This document shows, piece by piece, positions 37,195-48,559 of a stretch of 64,000 bases of DNA (positions are counted from its first letter, which is position 1; each line of letters starts with the position of its first letter). The notes beneath the pieces are model-generated. The model saw only the letters and a program-made list of their open reading frames with translations. It ran no database searches and was not told where the DNA came from. A program made the position numbers and the translations under genes. The stretch comes from Pseudisothecium myosuroides (taxonomy: Eukaryota > Streptophyta > Bryopsida > Hypnales > Lembophyllaceae): assembly GCA_951799445.1 (NCBI GenBank), contig OX637287.1:44979724-45043723 (forward strand), read 5' to 3'.

Positions 37195-37453
37195 GCAAAA
37201 CGCTAAATGCTGCCTTCGAAGGTGGGCCCTGCAGGGTAAATCCGGGGTAAAAGTAAAAAAAGAGCCCCCTATTTTGTTCCGTTCTTGGGTATGTTATAGA
37301 GCCTTTCTAGCTAATTTGGGGTCTCTGATTGCAAATATGAATTTAGAATTTGAAAAAAAAAAAAAAGTGTGGCAAATAAAAAATTCTTGCGTTTTCCCCG
37401 GGGTAAATTCGGCCCGCAGGGCCCACCTTCAAAGGCAACATTTAGCACCCTCC
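37195..37453. mobile_element. Mutator-like MITE 1, 9-bp target duplication
   Basis: 259 bp with ends GCAAAACGCTAAATGCTGCC and, inverted, GGAGGGTGCTAAATGTTGCC. Complementarity runs on through GAAGGTGGGCCCTGCRGG. Flanked by perfect 9-bp direct repeats GAAGAAAAC (37186-37194, 37454-37462). A 9-bp duplication and long TIRs point to the Mutator superfamily. Confidence 0.78.
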
Positions 37454-37505
37454 GAAGAAAACCCGTACTCAACAAGAAAGTGGCGTTGGGTATGAAAAAA
37501 TGACG

Positions 37506-37777
37506 GCAGGACGCTAAATCCTCCATTCAAAGTGAGACCAGCAGGGTAAATTTTGTGTTCTCCAGGGTAAATCTAAACAAAAAAGTTCCCTATTTATTTA
37601 GTGCCATGAAAATTCTATGTTCTTCACTTCTCCTAGTTTATTTGCGGTCACTGAATGCAAATATGAATTCAAAATTTGCAAATTTTATCATTTGTGACAA
37701 ATAAAAAATTCTTGCGTTTTCTCTGGGGTAAATTCACCCTACTAGGCTCACTTTGAATGGAGGATTTAGCATCCTCC
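37506..37777. mobile_element. Mutator-like MITE 2, sister of the neighbouring copy
   Basis: 272 bp with GCTAAATCCTCCATTCAAAG ends in inverted orientation and the same interior landmarks as the copy at 37195 (GCAAATATGAATT, AATAAAAAATTCTTGCGTTTT). The flanks AAAATGACG (37497-37505) and AAAATGATG (37778-37786) differ at one base. Confidence 0.75.
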
Positions 37778-37846
37778 AAAATGATGAGCCTATGGATCCC
37801 ACACTACCATAGAATAGTGACCCAATTTTGCACTTGATGGATTGTA

Positions 37847-39246
37847 CAGTGGAGTCCCAATCAAAATGGCGTTTTCAAAATCGCAATGAAAGAAATTTTG
37901 CATCTACCAACTTTGACAGCCTCCCGAGGGCTCTAAATTGATCTTTGACTATGAAATTTTTACCATAGCATCATCTTTAAGTTAATTATATGTGTACCAA
38001 ATTTCAAGGCCAGATGATTTACACAAAAAAAGATATTCAAAATCTCCCAACATGTGTAGTTGTGAAATTTTTTTTACTACTGCCAACTTTGACACCCTCC
38101 CAAGGACTGAATTTTTTTTCTTTTTCTATAAATTTTTTGGCATAGGACCATCTATATGTTGATTACATGTGTGAAAAATTTCAAGTCCAAAAGATCCCCA
38201 CAAAAATAGATATTCAAAATCTCCCAACATGTGTAGTTGTGAGAAACAATTTCACTACTACCAACTTTAACACTATCCCAAGAATTGAAAAATTGTTTAT
38301 TTACCTTGAAATTTTTATGATGAAATAATCTCTATGTCAATAACATGTGTGACAAATTTCAAATTCAAAATAATCACACAAAAAAATATATGCTAGTTCT
38401 ACCAACATGTGTAGTTGTGAGAACAATTTTTTCAACCCTTGGGATAGTGTCATTTTTTGGGTAAAATTTCACACGGATGTAGAAAGTCATTCTCACACAA
38501 CTACACATGTTGGTAGAATTAGAATATCTTTTGTTTGGTAAATCTTTTGACCTTGAAATTTGGCATACATTTTATCAATATAGAGATGATCTCATGCCAA
38601 AAATTTCATTGTAAAATGTTTTTTTTCCAACCCTTGGGAAAGTGTCAAAGTTGGTAGTAGTGAAATTTTTCTCACAGTTGTACACATTGGTAGAACTAGC
38701 ATATATTTTTTTTGTGTGATTATTTTAAATTTTAAATTTTTCACACATGTTATTGACATAGAGATTATTTCATCATAAAAATTTCAAGGTAAGTAAACAA
38801 TTTTTTAACCCTTGGGATAGTGTCAAAGTTGGTAGTAGTGAAATTGTTTCTCACAACTACACATGTTGGGAGATTTTGAATATCTATTTTTGTGGGGGTC
38901 TTTTGGACTTGAAATTTTTCACACATGTAATCAACATATATATGGTCCTATGCCAAAAAATTTATAGAAAAAGAAAAAAATTTCAGTCCTTGGGAGGGTG
39001 TCAAAGTTGGCAGTAGTAAAAACAATTTCACAACTACACATGTTGGGAGATTTTGAATATCTTTTTTTGTGTAAATCATCTGGCCTTGAAATTTGGTACA
39101 CATATAATTAACTTAAAGATGATGCTATGGTAAAAATTTCATAATCAAAGATCAATTTAGAGCCCTCGGGAGGCTGTCAAAGCTATCAAATGTAAAATTT
39201 CTTTCATTGTGATTTTGAAAACGCCATTTTGATTGGGACCCCACTG
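37847..39246. mobile_element. 1.4-kb giant palindrome, TA-flanked
   Basis: Begins CAGTGGAGTCCCAATCAAAA and ends with its complement (TTTTGATTGGGACCCCACTG), with TA outside both ends (37845-37846, 39247-39248), as for Tc1/mariner/pogo elements. Each ~690-bp arm is itself three to four degenerate units of about 175-190 bp containing CCAACATGTGTAGTTGTGA and ACCAACTTTGACA. No coding frame. The centre is near 38470-38490. Confidence 0.85.
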
Positions 39247-39248
39247 TA

Positions 39249-39613
39249 CAATTCTAAATGATGTGAAATTTTTTCAAGCATGTAGCCAATTTGTTTAGGA
39301 AAAAGAATCCAAAGAGTAACCACCATTTGGGGCATTTTTTCATAGAAAAGTGAACTTGAGAAGTACTGCTACCCTGTTTTTTGCAAGGCCCAAGAAATGA
39401 TTTCAGTGAATTTGATTGTTTATATCTTGTAATCCATACGGTGGAAATTTCTGAAATTTTTACCAGTTAGGAGTTTTCAAGTCATCATACTACAAGATCC
39501 TATGGTTATGAGTGCAAAAAAAAGTTTTTTTTCAAAAACTTGGTACTTGTATTAAAAGCGACAGTTTTGTAGCAATTCCGGTGAAAACATAGTCATGAAA
39601 CTTTAGGGGTTAA
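39249..39613. mobile_element. TTAA-family element, subfamily 2, fragment
   Basis: Inverted relative to 15110-16043: it ends GTGAAAACATAGTCATGAAACTTTAGGGGTTAA at 39613, the complement of that copy's left end. The other end is missing at the palindrome boundary. Confidence 0.65.
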
Positions 39614-41420
39614 ATAAGCTCTTTCCTCTTTATTTTTTGCAATTCTCCTCAACTTTTTCTAATCATGAATTAATTTTAGTTTGATTTGTAAATAAAAAAT
39701 AAAGGTTGGAGATTTAAGTGAGCATTTTTTCATTTATTTTGTGCAAATTTCAAATAATCATCCTACTTATGTAGTATTTGCTATGTTGATCTAAAATCTA
39801 AAAAATTAAGGGTAGAAATTTAAGTTCTCACATCACCATTTATTTTTGACAATTCTCAAGACTCTTTCGAAAAATGTATTATTCATCATATTGATATATT
39901 GAGAACAAAAAGGCAAAAGTAAAGATTTAAATAAGTACTTTCTTCTTTACTATTTGTAATTCATCATAATTATGTATTGTTTGTGATGTTGATTTTAAAA
40001 TAAAAATGAAGGGTAGAAACCTATTATTTTTCAAAATTTCTATTTTTTTAAAGAGATTAACCCCTAAAGGACCAAGAAGACCACTTTTAGCTTTTTGAGA
40101 ACTCGGGGTAGGCTCTATTGACTTTAGAATTTAGAATTTTTGCATGAAATTCTTAGGATGGATGCTACTCATTATAATCTACATGTGAAGCTTTGTTTCA
40201 TGTCATTCTGATAGGTAATGCAAAAGTTAGAAGGATTTTTTCAATTTCAATGTCAAATTGGGCAGCAAAAAATATATTAAAAAAAATAAAATTATTATTT
40301 TCAGAATTCTGTAGATTGTAGATTAAAAAAAGTGAACACTCCCAATAATGAGGTAAAAGATATGAGGAGTTTTATTTTGTGGGCATGGAAGGTAGAAAAA
40401 ACATATAAAATCAACTTTTGCTCTCAATTTTGAAAAAATTTAAATGAAAATAAAGGATACTAATTATCTATTAGAACATTCTCACCATTGGGATTAACAA
40501 TTATTAGCTAATAATTTCAAAAATTATTAGCATATTAGTTTTATCTTTCATTGAGTAATGCCTTTCATTTTACAATTTTTTTAAAAATGAATATGAAATT
40601 TTTTTGGTTAAAATTTTTTACGTATATTTTCAATCCATTTTCCAACATATTTTATAAAATGAAAAATTAATAGAACATACATGTTTTTTTCTAAAAATGT
40701 TGAAAGACAAAACTTCACCTTTTGGAAGAACTAGAAATGCATATATTTTGAAGTTTAGTCACATTGATCTTGCAATTGGTGGAGATATTCACTCTAAAAT
40801 TTTGGGACAATGTACTTGTGCAAGTTAACCAAAGGATCCTATGGTTGAATTTGTTAAAAATTAAATATCGGTGAAGATTTTGACCTTGCTGAAGCAGTTT
40901 TGGGCCTCAGTGTTGGTCCTTTTGCCCACCTAAAGTTGCCTCAATTTGCCAAAGCCTTGGTCATTTCTTGGCTATTTGCACTTGTCCTTTGGACACGTAT
41001 TGTTGCCCTACTCAACCAGTGGTCGCCTCTTTGATGTACACTTGCAATTGTTTTTGTCCACCCGTACAAGCCCTTTGGCCCATCCAAAGTCGCCCTTGCC
41101 CCACCCACAGTCGTCCCTATCCGTAGTCCTTCCAACTCGCAATCACGTTGTATCTATGGTCGCCCTCCTATGTCAAATCCGCAAGCGGCCCGGAATATGC
41201 CACGTGACATCCATGTGGCCTAAGTAAAAGGGAAGTAAAGTTTTTGGAAAGTCAAAGGTAAATTTGACTTTATTGGATGTCGCAAGGGCTTTACAAGATG
41301 TTGTGTGACATCCATTTGTCTTGTTGTCACAGTGTTTGGGAAGAAAACCCTGCTTGATTGGAATTGCATAAGAATTGAATGTTAATTATGCAAGACAAAA
41401 ATGCCAATTGTATTCAATAC
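39614..41420 (+). repeat. Large repeat block A, first part, with TTAA element
   Basis: 39614-40056 matches 56096-56460 (GGAGATTTAAGTGAG, CTCATCATCC-like, GACAATTCTCAAGACTCTTT). 40057-40919 is a TTAA element with a good left end (TTAACCCCTAAAGGACCAAG) whose right end breaks off at GGTCCTTT. 40919-41420 is the CAAAGTCGCCC minisatellite-like repeat that recurs at 56460-57030 and, inverted, at 48560-49100. Confidence 0.7.
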
Positions 41421-42300
41421 AATACAATATAAAAATTGAACAATACAATAGGCAGTTTGTAAGATTGTTGGACCCGACTATACATCTTTAGTTTTGGATT
41501 GAGATTGAGTCAGAATTCAAGTTACCAAAGGAATTCAAAGGTATATTCCAAATAAAATCATAATGACAAGTGATAAACTTTAGATTTAATCTATTTGTTT
41601 TCACTTTTGTTTATTTTTAATTTTATCATAGCTTTAATTGTTGTTTTATTTACAAGTATAGAATATTCCTACAAAGATTTTTAGGCTGTTCATTTTAGAT
41701 ATCCAATTGATGTCCACTCATTGTTGGTGAGACTCATTAACATACCCGTACAAAATATTTCAAGTGTCTAAATTAAAAATAGAATATTTCCTTTGAAAAC
41801 TAGTAATTAATTACCATTGATTTAATTCAAAGTAAATTTGAAAATATTGAATATAATACAACAACTAACAAAATTGAGTACAAATTTGAAATGATTTCAT
41901 TCAAACAACCATACCATGAGTATCAATGGACAAAGTCCAAAGGTGGATAAACAAAAGTTATAGAGTGTAGCATATTATAGATTATCATAGAAGTTTCAAG
42001 GAAAAATTAGTTGTGATTTGAAAGAAAATTAATTTCAAAGTAAGCCATGTCTGAAACTCATTTTTGTTTACCATAATTTGGACTAACTTTATCTTTTGTC
42101 AATTGTTTCTTATAACTTAAAAAAACCTTTTTATGCCTTGGCATATTGGACTACATAATTTTAGATTATTGTACACAAAATTGAAGGAAATTGACATTCA
42201 AAATATCAATATTATGATAGACATGCAAATGATGTTGGTTCTTACAATACTTTAATTTATTTTTGGAATTGACAGCATGGAATTGCATTAGCCATTGTAG
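41421..42300. other. Intergenic with one inverted-repeat arm
   Basis: No gene. About 41500-41760 is an inverted, diverged match of about 46104-46330 (AGATATCCAATTGATGTCCACTCATTG paired with its complement across 4.5 kb). Confidence 0.5.
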
Positions 42301-43900
42301 AAAGAGTATAGGTTGCAACGTGGATCATTGTAATATTTTAATGCCCTTGCATTTAAAATAGTTTTATTTAGCTTTCACTTCAATTTAAAAGCGTGGCAAC
42401 TAGATTTTATATTTTGTTACTTGCAATTTTGTAGGAAGAGTTTTTTGCCTTCACTTACATTATAATATTACAACTAGATTGCTTGATGGACAAATTTTTT
42501 GCTATATTGTAAATGATAGGTTGTATGTATTAGAATTTTCCACCATAATGTAAGTGGTAGTTAGTATGTGTGAGATATACCATACCTAATTTACCTTGTT
42601 TTTGACTAGTAACAACAATAATTACCTATGTTCATCCATAAGTGCGTGTCCAATGTGGTACCTAACTTAACATGTTTTTGACTGATGACAACAATTGTCC
42701 ATGTACATCCGTAAGTGCATGTTCTATAATTTACCTTTAACTTAAATTTAAAAAACCTATAACTAGATTTCATATTTTGTTACATGGAGTTTTCTAGGAT
42801 AAAATTATTTGCATTAATTTACATTATAACATTACAACTTAATTGATTGGCAAATGAGTTTGTCACCATTGCATTAGTTTGCGTGAGAGCTAGACATTGT
42901 ATAGTACCTAATTTATGTTCTTGTTGCCTTGAAGCTATAATTGTCTATATTCATCTATAAGCATGTCTTGTTAGTAGTGTACCTGTTACAACTTGATTGA
43001 TTGGCAATTGAATTTATCACCATTGCATTAGTATGCATGAGAGCAAGACATTGTATCTAACATATGTTCTTTTAGACTAGTAGCTATTATTGTCCATATT
43101 TATCTATAAGCATCTCTTGTCAGTAGTGTACATGTTACAACTTCATTGATTGGAAGACAAGTTTGTCACCATTGCATTAGTATGCATAGGAGCTAGATTT
43201 TGTACCTAACTTACATTGTTTTTTTACTGGTACTAGCTATAATTGTCCATGTTCCTCTATAAGCATGTCTTGTAGTGTATCTTGCACTTGAATTTAAAAA
43301 CTTGAAATCTTTATTATACTCTGTTAGATGCCATTTAATAGCAAGAATTTTGGAGGTTAATTGACAAAATTAGAATTTGATTTCTTGGTAGACAAAATTG
43401 TCACCACAGTGTAAGTGATAGTTAGCTTGTGAGAAATATTGTACTTAAATTAAGTTGTTTCATCCATCATTGTCCATTTTTATCCATCTTCATATATCTT
43501 TTAATTTATTTTTCATTTATCTATCAACTAGATTTTATATTTTGTTACAAAAAAGAGTTTCATTCTCCACTTACAATATAATGTTACATCTTGATTGCTT
43601 TGGGGAAAATAATTGTCATCATAGTGTACATGATAACTCATATGTGTGAAAAGTACTATGTACCTAATTTACGTTGTTTTTGACTAATGACAACAATTGT
43701 TCAATTGTCCATAAGTTTGTATATCTTGTAATTTATCTTTCACTTAAATTTAAAAAAATGTTGTTGGAATTTAACTTCATGCTAATTCAAAAGGGGCACG
43801 CAATAAATTTTGTTCAAAATGTTAGTATACTAGATCTTCTATATGTAAAAATGTTAAAGTATAAAGATCTAATATATATAAAGTTTTTTTTGATGTGAGA
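42301..43900 (+). repeat. Dispersed repeat, 'CATCCATAAG' family, copy 2
   Basis: Collinear with copies at 31.6-33.0 kb and 57.0-58.9 kb. Shares ATTATAATATTACAACTAGA, GGTTGTATGTATTAGAATTT and the terminal GATGTGAGATATT. Internal sub-units repeat GTTACAACTT-GATTG-TTTGTCACCATTGCATTAG. Non-coding. Confidence 0.72.
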
Positions 43901-44360
43901 TATTAAAAAAAACAAATTAGGAAAACAAACAAAGAATTAACTATGGAGCCTATCCATTCGGTGTTTGATTAATAAAAAAAATTGCCATGATCGCTATAAC
44001 TGTAAGTTGGTATTTGCCAAGTCTTTTAGTAGACAAGACAAACAAAGCTATTTAAGATGGTAACTATGCAACGGATGACCAGAACTTCTAATATGGATGA
44101 AAAACATGAACAACATCCATCTATGAGGTCGTCATTTTCATCCCTTAGAGTCGAACTCCTTTTGATCATAATAGTCTTCGTCTTTGTATTGCTATTCTTG
44201 TTCTTAGTGAGTTTGCAATCGGCATTGGAACAATACAATACTTGTTTCTAATTTGAAATGCTTCAAAACAAAGTTTAAGTTCAATAGCAGTTTTTTCCTT
44301 AGCTTGCACACGAAATTTTAGGTGGAAATTTTGGAAGAGAGCCTATACATATGGTCAGAA
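43901..44360 (+). pseudogene. Relic copy of the TNL 5' module
   Basis: Homologous to 58880-59280, the region that opens the TNL gene's 5' modules: shared TAACGGATGACCAGAA, ATATGGATGAA, ATCTATGAGGTC, GAGTTTGCAATCGGCA-like and CATATGG. It stops before any TIR-coding sequence, so it is a promoter/leader fragment carried in the duplicated block, not a gene. Confidence 0.6.
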
Positions 44361-45161
44361 ATTGTTGCGCCCCTTGCACCCCTTGAGGGGAAAAGTGTCC
44401 CTTCAAGGGCATTGTCCTTTTCTCCTATGCGCGGTTACCCTTGTACCTGCAGTCACCCGACCACTGGCGGTTGCTCCATCCACGTGTGCCTCTTGAAGAA
44501 GAAATTGTTCTTTTAAGAACATTGTGCTTTCCTCCTATCACTGTAGTCGTCCTACTATAGGTGGTTGTCCCTTGGAATTTATTTTTTCAAAGGACAATGT
44601 TCTTTTCAAATTATCCTTGGTCGCCCTCTTGAAGTCAGCCCACCGACACAAGCTTCTTGAGGGAGAAAAAAATCTTTGAAGAACCAATCCTTTACAATAA
44701 TCAATTATAAATTATTTGTCATGTTGATTATAAATATAATAAATAAAAGATTGTGATTTTGAGAAAAAATAAATGTATTATTTATTACAATTTTAAGCGA
44801 TTCATCCTACTCAGTGGCAATGATTCAAAAAATAACAATGAGTGGAGATTTAAATGATAGCTTCCCCTTTTAATTTTTACAATTTGCAAAGACTCCTTGG
44901 AATCATGAATTTGATTCAAATATGTGAATATGAATTTGATTCAAATACAAAAGTATTGGATGGAACTTAAGTCATAATTTCTCTATTTATGTTTTGCAAT
45001 TTTAAATTGATTTAGATAATTTTTAAATAGTTATTTTACTTCATAGCGTATTCAATAATTTCAAATTTACATTGAATTAAGTCAATGATGATCAAATACT
45101 AACTTCTAAAGGAGATATTATATTTTTAGCTTGGACACTTGAGATATTTTGTATAAATACA
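44361..45161. repeat. Repeat with inverted partner at 49.1-50.1 kb
   Basis: 44361-44700 (CCTTGAGGGG, AATTATCCTTGGTCGCCCTC) is matched in inverted orientation by 49870-50140; 44700-45150 matches inverted 49130-49870. Non-coding. Confidence 0.6.
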
Positions 45162-46103
45162 TTAACCCCTAAAGGTTTCTGACTACGTTTTCACCAAAAC
45201 TGCTCCGAAACTGCCATTTCTAAAGCAAGGACCAAATTTTTTTTTTTAAACATTTTTGAACATATGTAACCATAGGATCTTGTAGTAAATTGGTTTAAGA
45301 ATATGTGAAAAAAAATTCAGAATTTTCCACCATGTAGATTGCAAGATATTAGTGTTTGAATTGACAAAACCCCTTTTTTTGTCCCTGCGAAAAAACGGGC
45401 AGCTGCCCTTCACAAGGTCACATTTGTATGAAAAATGTCCAAAATGGTTGTTACTCTTTGGATTCATTTTTCAAGGCAAGTTAGCTATATGCTTGAAAAT
45501 TTTCAGATCATTTGGAATTGTACAACATATAGGAAAAAAATAGTAAGTAGAAAGTGGTAGAGAATGACTCAAAATACTAAATTGTCAAGAATTTTGTTAT
45601 GGAATTGAAAAATGCCAATCCCAATGGTTGGAATGTTGTAATAAACAATCTACACCCAATGGTTTAATTTTTTTTCAAAAATATTGAAAATTGAGTTAAA
45701 TAAAGGACTTCAAAGTTTATTTTAGAGTAGAGATTCTATAACTACACTCAAACTAAGAATCCTCATAACTTTTGACTCATTAATCCAAATAGAATGATTC
45801 AAAGCTTCCCATATATATATAAATCTAAAAAACCAATTTCAAATTTTAATTTTTCAAAAAAGTGATTTTTAAAGAATTTTTTTCAGCTGCCCGGGCTGCC
45901 CGCCGAACGTGGAAAATTACATATCATGCAATAACTTTTTAGCCATGTAGTCAAAAGTTATGAAAATTGTTGGGCCTTGAAGCTACACCTCGGGCACATC
46001 TTCTGTGAAAATTTCAAAGAAAAATAGTAAAATTTCCATTCGTAGTGAGCTGCCCAAAATCGCTATGTTGCCAAAAAATGGTGTTTGGTCCTTTAGGGGT
46101 TAA
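45162..46103. mobile_element. Complete TTAA-flanked piggyBac-like MITE (subfamily 2)
   Basis: Begins TTAACCCCTAAAGGTTTC and ends GGTCCTTTAGGGGTTAA. Close relative of 15110-16043 and the best uninterrupted reference for reading the nested insertions at 6.2-7.9 kb. 942 bp, no transposase. Confidence 0.84.
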
Positions 46104-46499
46104 GGGTCTCACCGACAATGAGTGGACATCAATTAGATATCTAAAATGAACCACAACCTAAAAATACTTTTAGGAATATCTCATACTTGTAAAACAAATT
46201 AAAGCCATAATAAATGTAAAAACAGACAAAGGTGAAAACAAGAAGATAGGATCTTTATAAATAATGAAGGGTAGTGGATAATAATGATTTTTATTTATTT
46301 GTAGTTCTACAATAGCCTTGCCAAAAATAAAATAAAAACTTGAACTTTTTGTAGAGCTCCGGTATTATAGATTATAACTCTGTGACAAGTATTCCAAGAT
46401 GGGGATCCAATGTTTGGTGCACTGTAAACTTAATTTAATACCATATCTTTTTACTATAATTGGAGTGTTGCAAGGCTTTTATTCTCCACCAAGCTCAAC
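46104..46499. other. Intergenic, part of an inverted repeat
   Basis: The first ~225 bp is an inverted match of about 41500-41760. No gene. Confidence 0.45.
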
Positions 46500-46854
46500 A
46501 TCACAAAGTTTAGACCCTACGATTTGGCAACAATTATCGTGCAGTTATCGTTGTTTCATGGGTTCGTACCATAATCGCACTGACTCAGTGTATTTTTACG
46601 CACTAAATCAGTGCGAAAACAATGAATATCAATAGCGCACGATTTATGTACTTTAACTATACAATTGTTGTGTCAAAACTGCACAGCAATCATATAGTTA
46701 AAGTACATAAACCGTACGCTATTGATATTCATTGTTTTCGCACTGATTCAGTGCGTAAAAATACACTGAGTCAGTGTGATTATGGTATGAACCCATGAAA
46801 CAACGATAACCGCATGATAATTGTTGCCAAATCGTAGGGTCTAAACTTTGTGAT
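46500..46854. repeat. 355-bp near-perfect hairpin
   Basis: ATCACAAAGTTTAGACCC (46500) pairs with GGGTCTAAACTTTGTGAT (to 46854). Pairing continues for about 170 bp per arm with few mismatches, leaving a loop of about 20 nt near 46672. Sub-stems such as GCACTGACTCAGTG and GCACTGATTCAGTGC lie within the arms. I found no clear target duplication. It is either a foldback transposon or a small-RNA hairpin locus. Confidence 0.75.
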
Positions 46855-47153
46855 GAATAAGATGACTCAACACTTAATCAAATGAGCTAGCACGTAAAAT
46901 ATTGACGTGGTCAGCTCAAGGTCGCATTGACAGACCTTTGTGTTTTGTAGAACAAGTATCCGGGTGTCCTTAATCCAATTAAATGAACTACTAAACTAGA
47001 GTTACGATATACTTACCACCATATTAGTTGTTAAGGTGGATTACTTGCAGTTATGTTTGCTTAACCAAATTGATTAGTGCACAACAATTACTAGTAGGAA
47101 AGGTAGGGCAATTAATCAAATAATTAAAAGTGTTAAGACACAACACTTAAAAG

Positions 47154-47154
<1 letters not shown>
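46855..47154. other. Intergenic AT-rich DNA
   Basis: Nothing recognised. Confidence 0.35.

Positions 47155-47224
<70 letters not shown>
47155..47224. repeat. (TA)35 microsatellite
   Basis: Uninterrupted alternating TA over 70 bp. Confidence 0.98.
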
Positions 47225-47227
<3 letters not shown>

Positions 47228-48559
47228 TTTAAGATAATAGTACTAATAAAAATATTTGTAAGAGATACTAGACTACGTTATTATTTCTCCATTTTTTTTT
47301 CTTTTTGGTAATCTTGTTGTATATGCCAAAGATACTACCATATACTGCCCATTAATAATGGTGCTAATTTATGTAAGTATATCAATAAAGAGCTCTGGCT
47401 TCTCTTATTATTTATCCTAATTTTTTCTTTTATAAGCCAAAGAAAAAACTATTCTTTAGCATATAATGTCCGAGGTAAAGTCACTTTACGAAGCATGAGT
47501 TAGGATTTGGAGTTTAGGATTTTGGGAATTGGTCAATGATTACTACAAGAAATTTCAGTACCTTCTTGTTCAATTTCATGTTTGAATTTCATTCTTTCTT
47601 CTTGCTTTCATGTTTAAAATCCATTCCTTTCCCTTCCTCATTTCTTTCTTTTTGTTGTGGAACGTGCATGTAAACCCAAACTGCAATATCCAGGAGGCAG
47701 ATGGTTATGAGAATGTTTTAGAGTTTCACCTTGTAAAGTTTGGTTCAATTCAGGTATTGGTTGTTTTCATATTGGATTTTGAACCAATGAATGTAAACCC
47801 CTTGATACTACAGCCTTCAATTTCTAAAACACTATAAATGCACGCAGCTGTATTTGATAATACATGCACTTGTATCTGCAAACTGCATTTCCACACAAAT
47901 TTGAGGTTGCATTTTGACTCAAGATTCACCACTCTATATCCTTAGTGTATGATTCACAGCTTAGTCTATGTCTCAATAATTTGTACTTTCCCCGACTTTC
48001 TCTATCACATTACTTTGCATTTGCCTTTGAATGTATGAAATTAGGCTTTGACAATAGTTTGTGCTTGTTTCAATTTTACTTTCCAAACAATTTGTCATTG
48101 AATCTGCTTTGCATTTCAAAGTATTGTATGCTAGCAAATAGTCTATAAACTTCAGTTGTTTTGTATACACCATTTTCTGTTTGCAAATAATTTATGAAGT
48201 TCACTTGTTTTGTACATCATTTTGTATATGATTGTCAAGTTTTTAGTGACACATGTCAATATGAACTGATGAAGTATTTGAATTTGTTTTGCCAATGTTC
48301 AGTATTTATAATGAACATAGGGTATACAAAAATAGCCTACAAAAAAAATTAAAATGAAATATAGGGTACATGAAATGGCCTAAATTTTAAAATTCAAGTA
48401 AACATAGCCCTATAGAAATTTAAAAAATTTACCTACATTGCCCCCATTTAATAGGGGCTTGAACGGACAGTACCAACAAAGAACCTATATAGTGCACCCC
48501 CCAAGTATCATTCAATTTTTTTGCATAATATTGAATACAATTGGTATTTTTTGTTCTGC
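47225..48559. other. Intergenic, no gene seen
   Basis: Unique-looking sequence, slightly less AT-rich at 47540-48250, but frames are short, lack family similarity and overlap on both strands. I do not support a gene here. Confidence 0.4.

Noticed and set aside
37801..39613. That the 1.4-kb palindrome sits inside a TTAA element
   Set aside because: Its right flank matches a TTAA element next to a TA, but the left flank does not continue that element, so a clean nested insertion cannot be shown.
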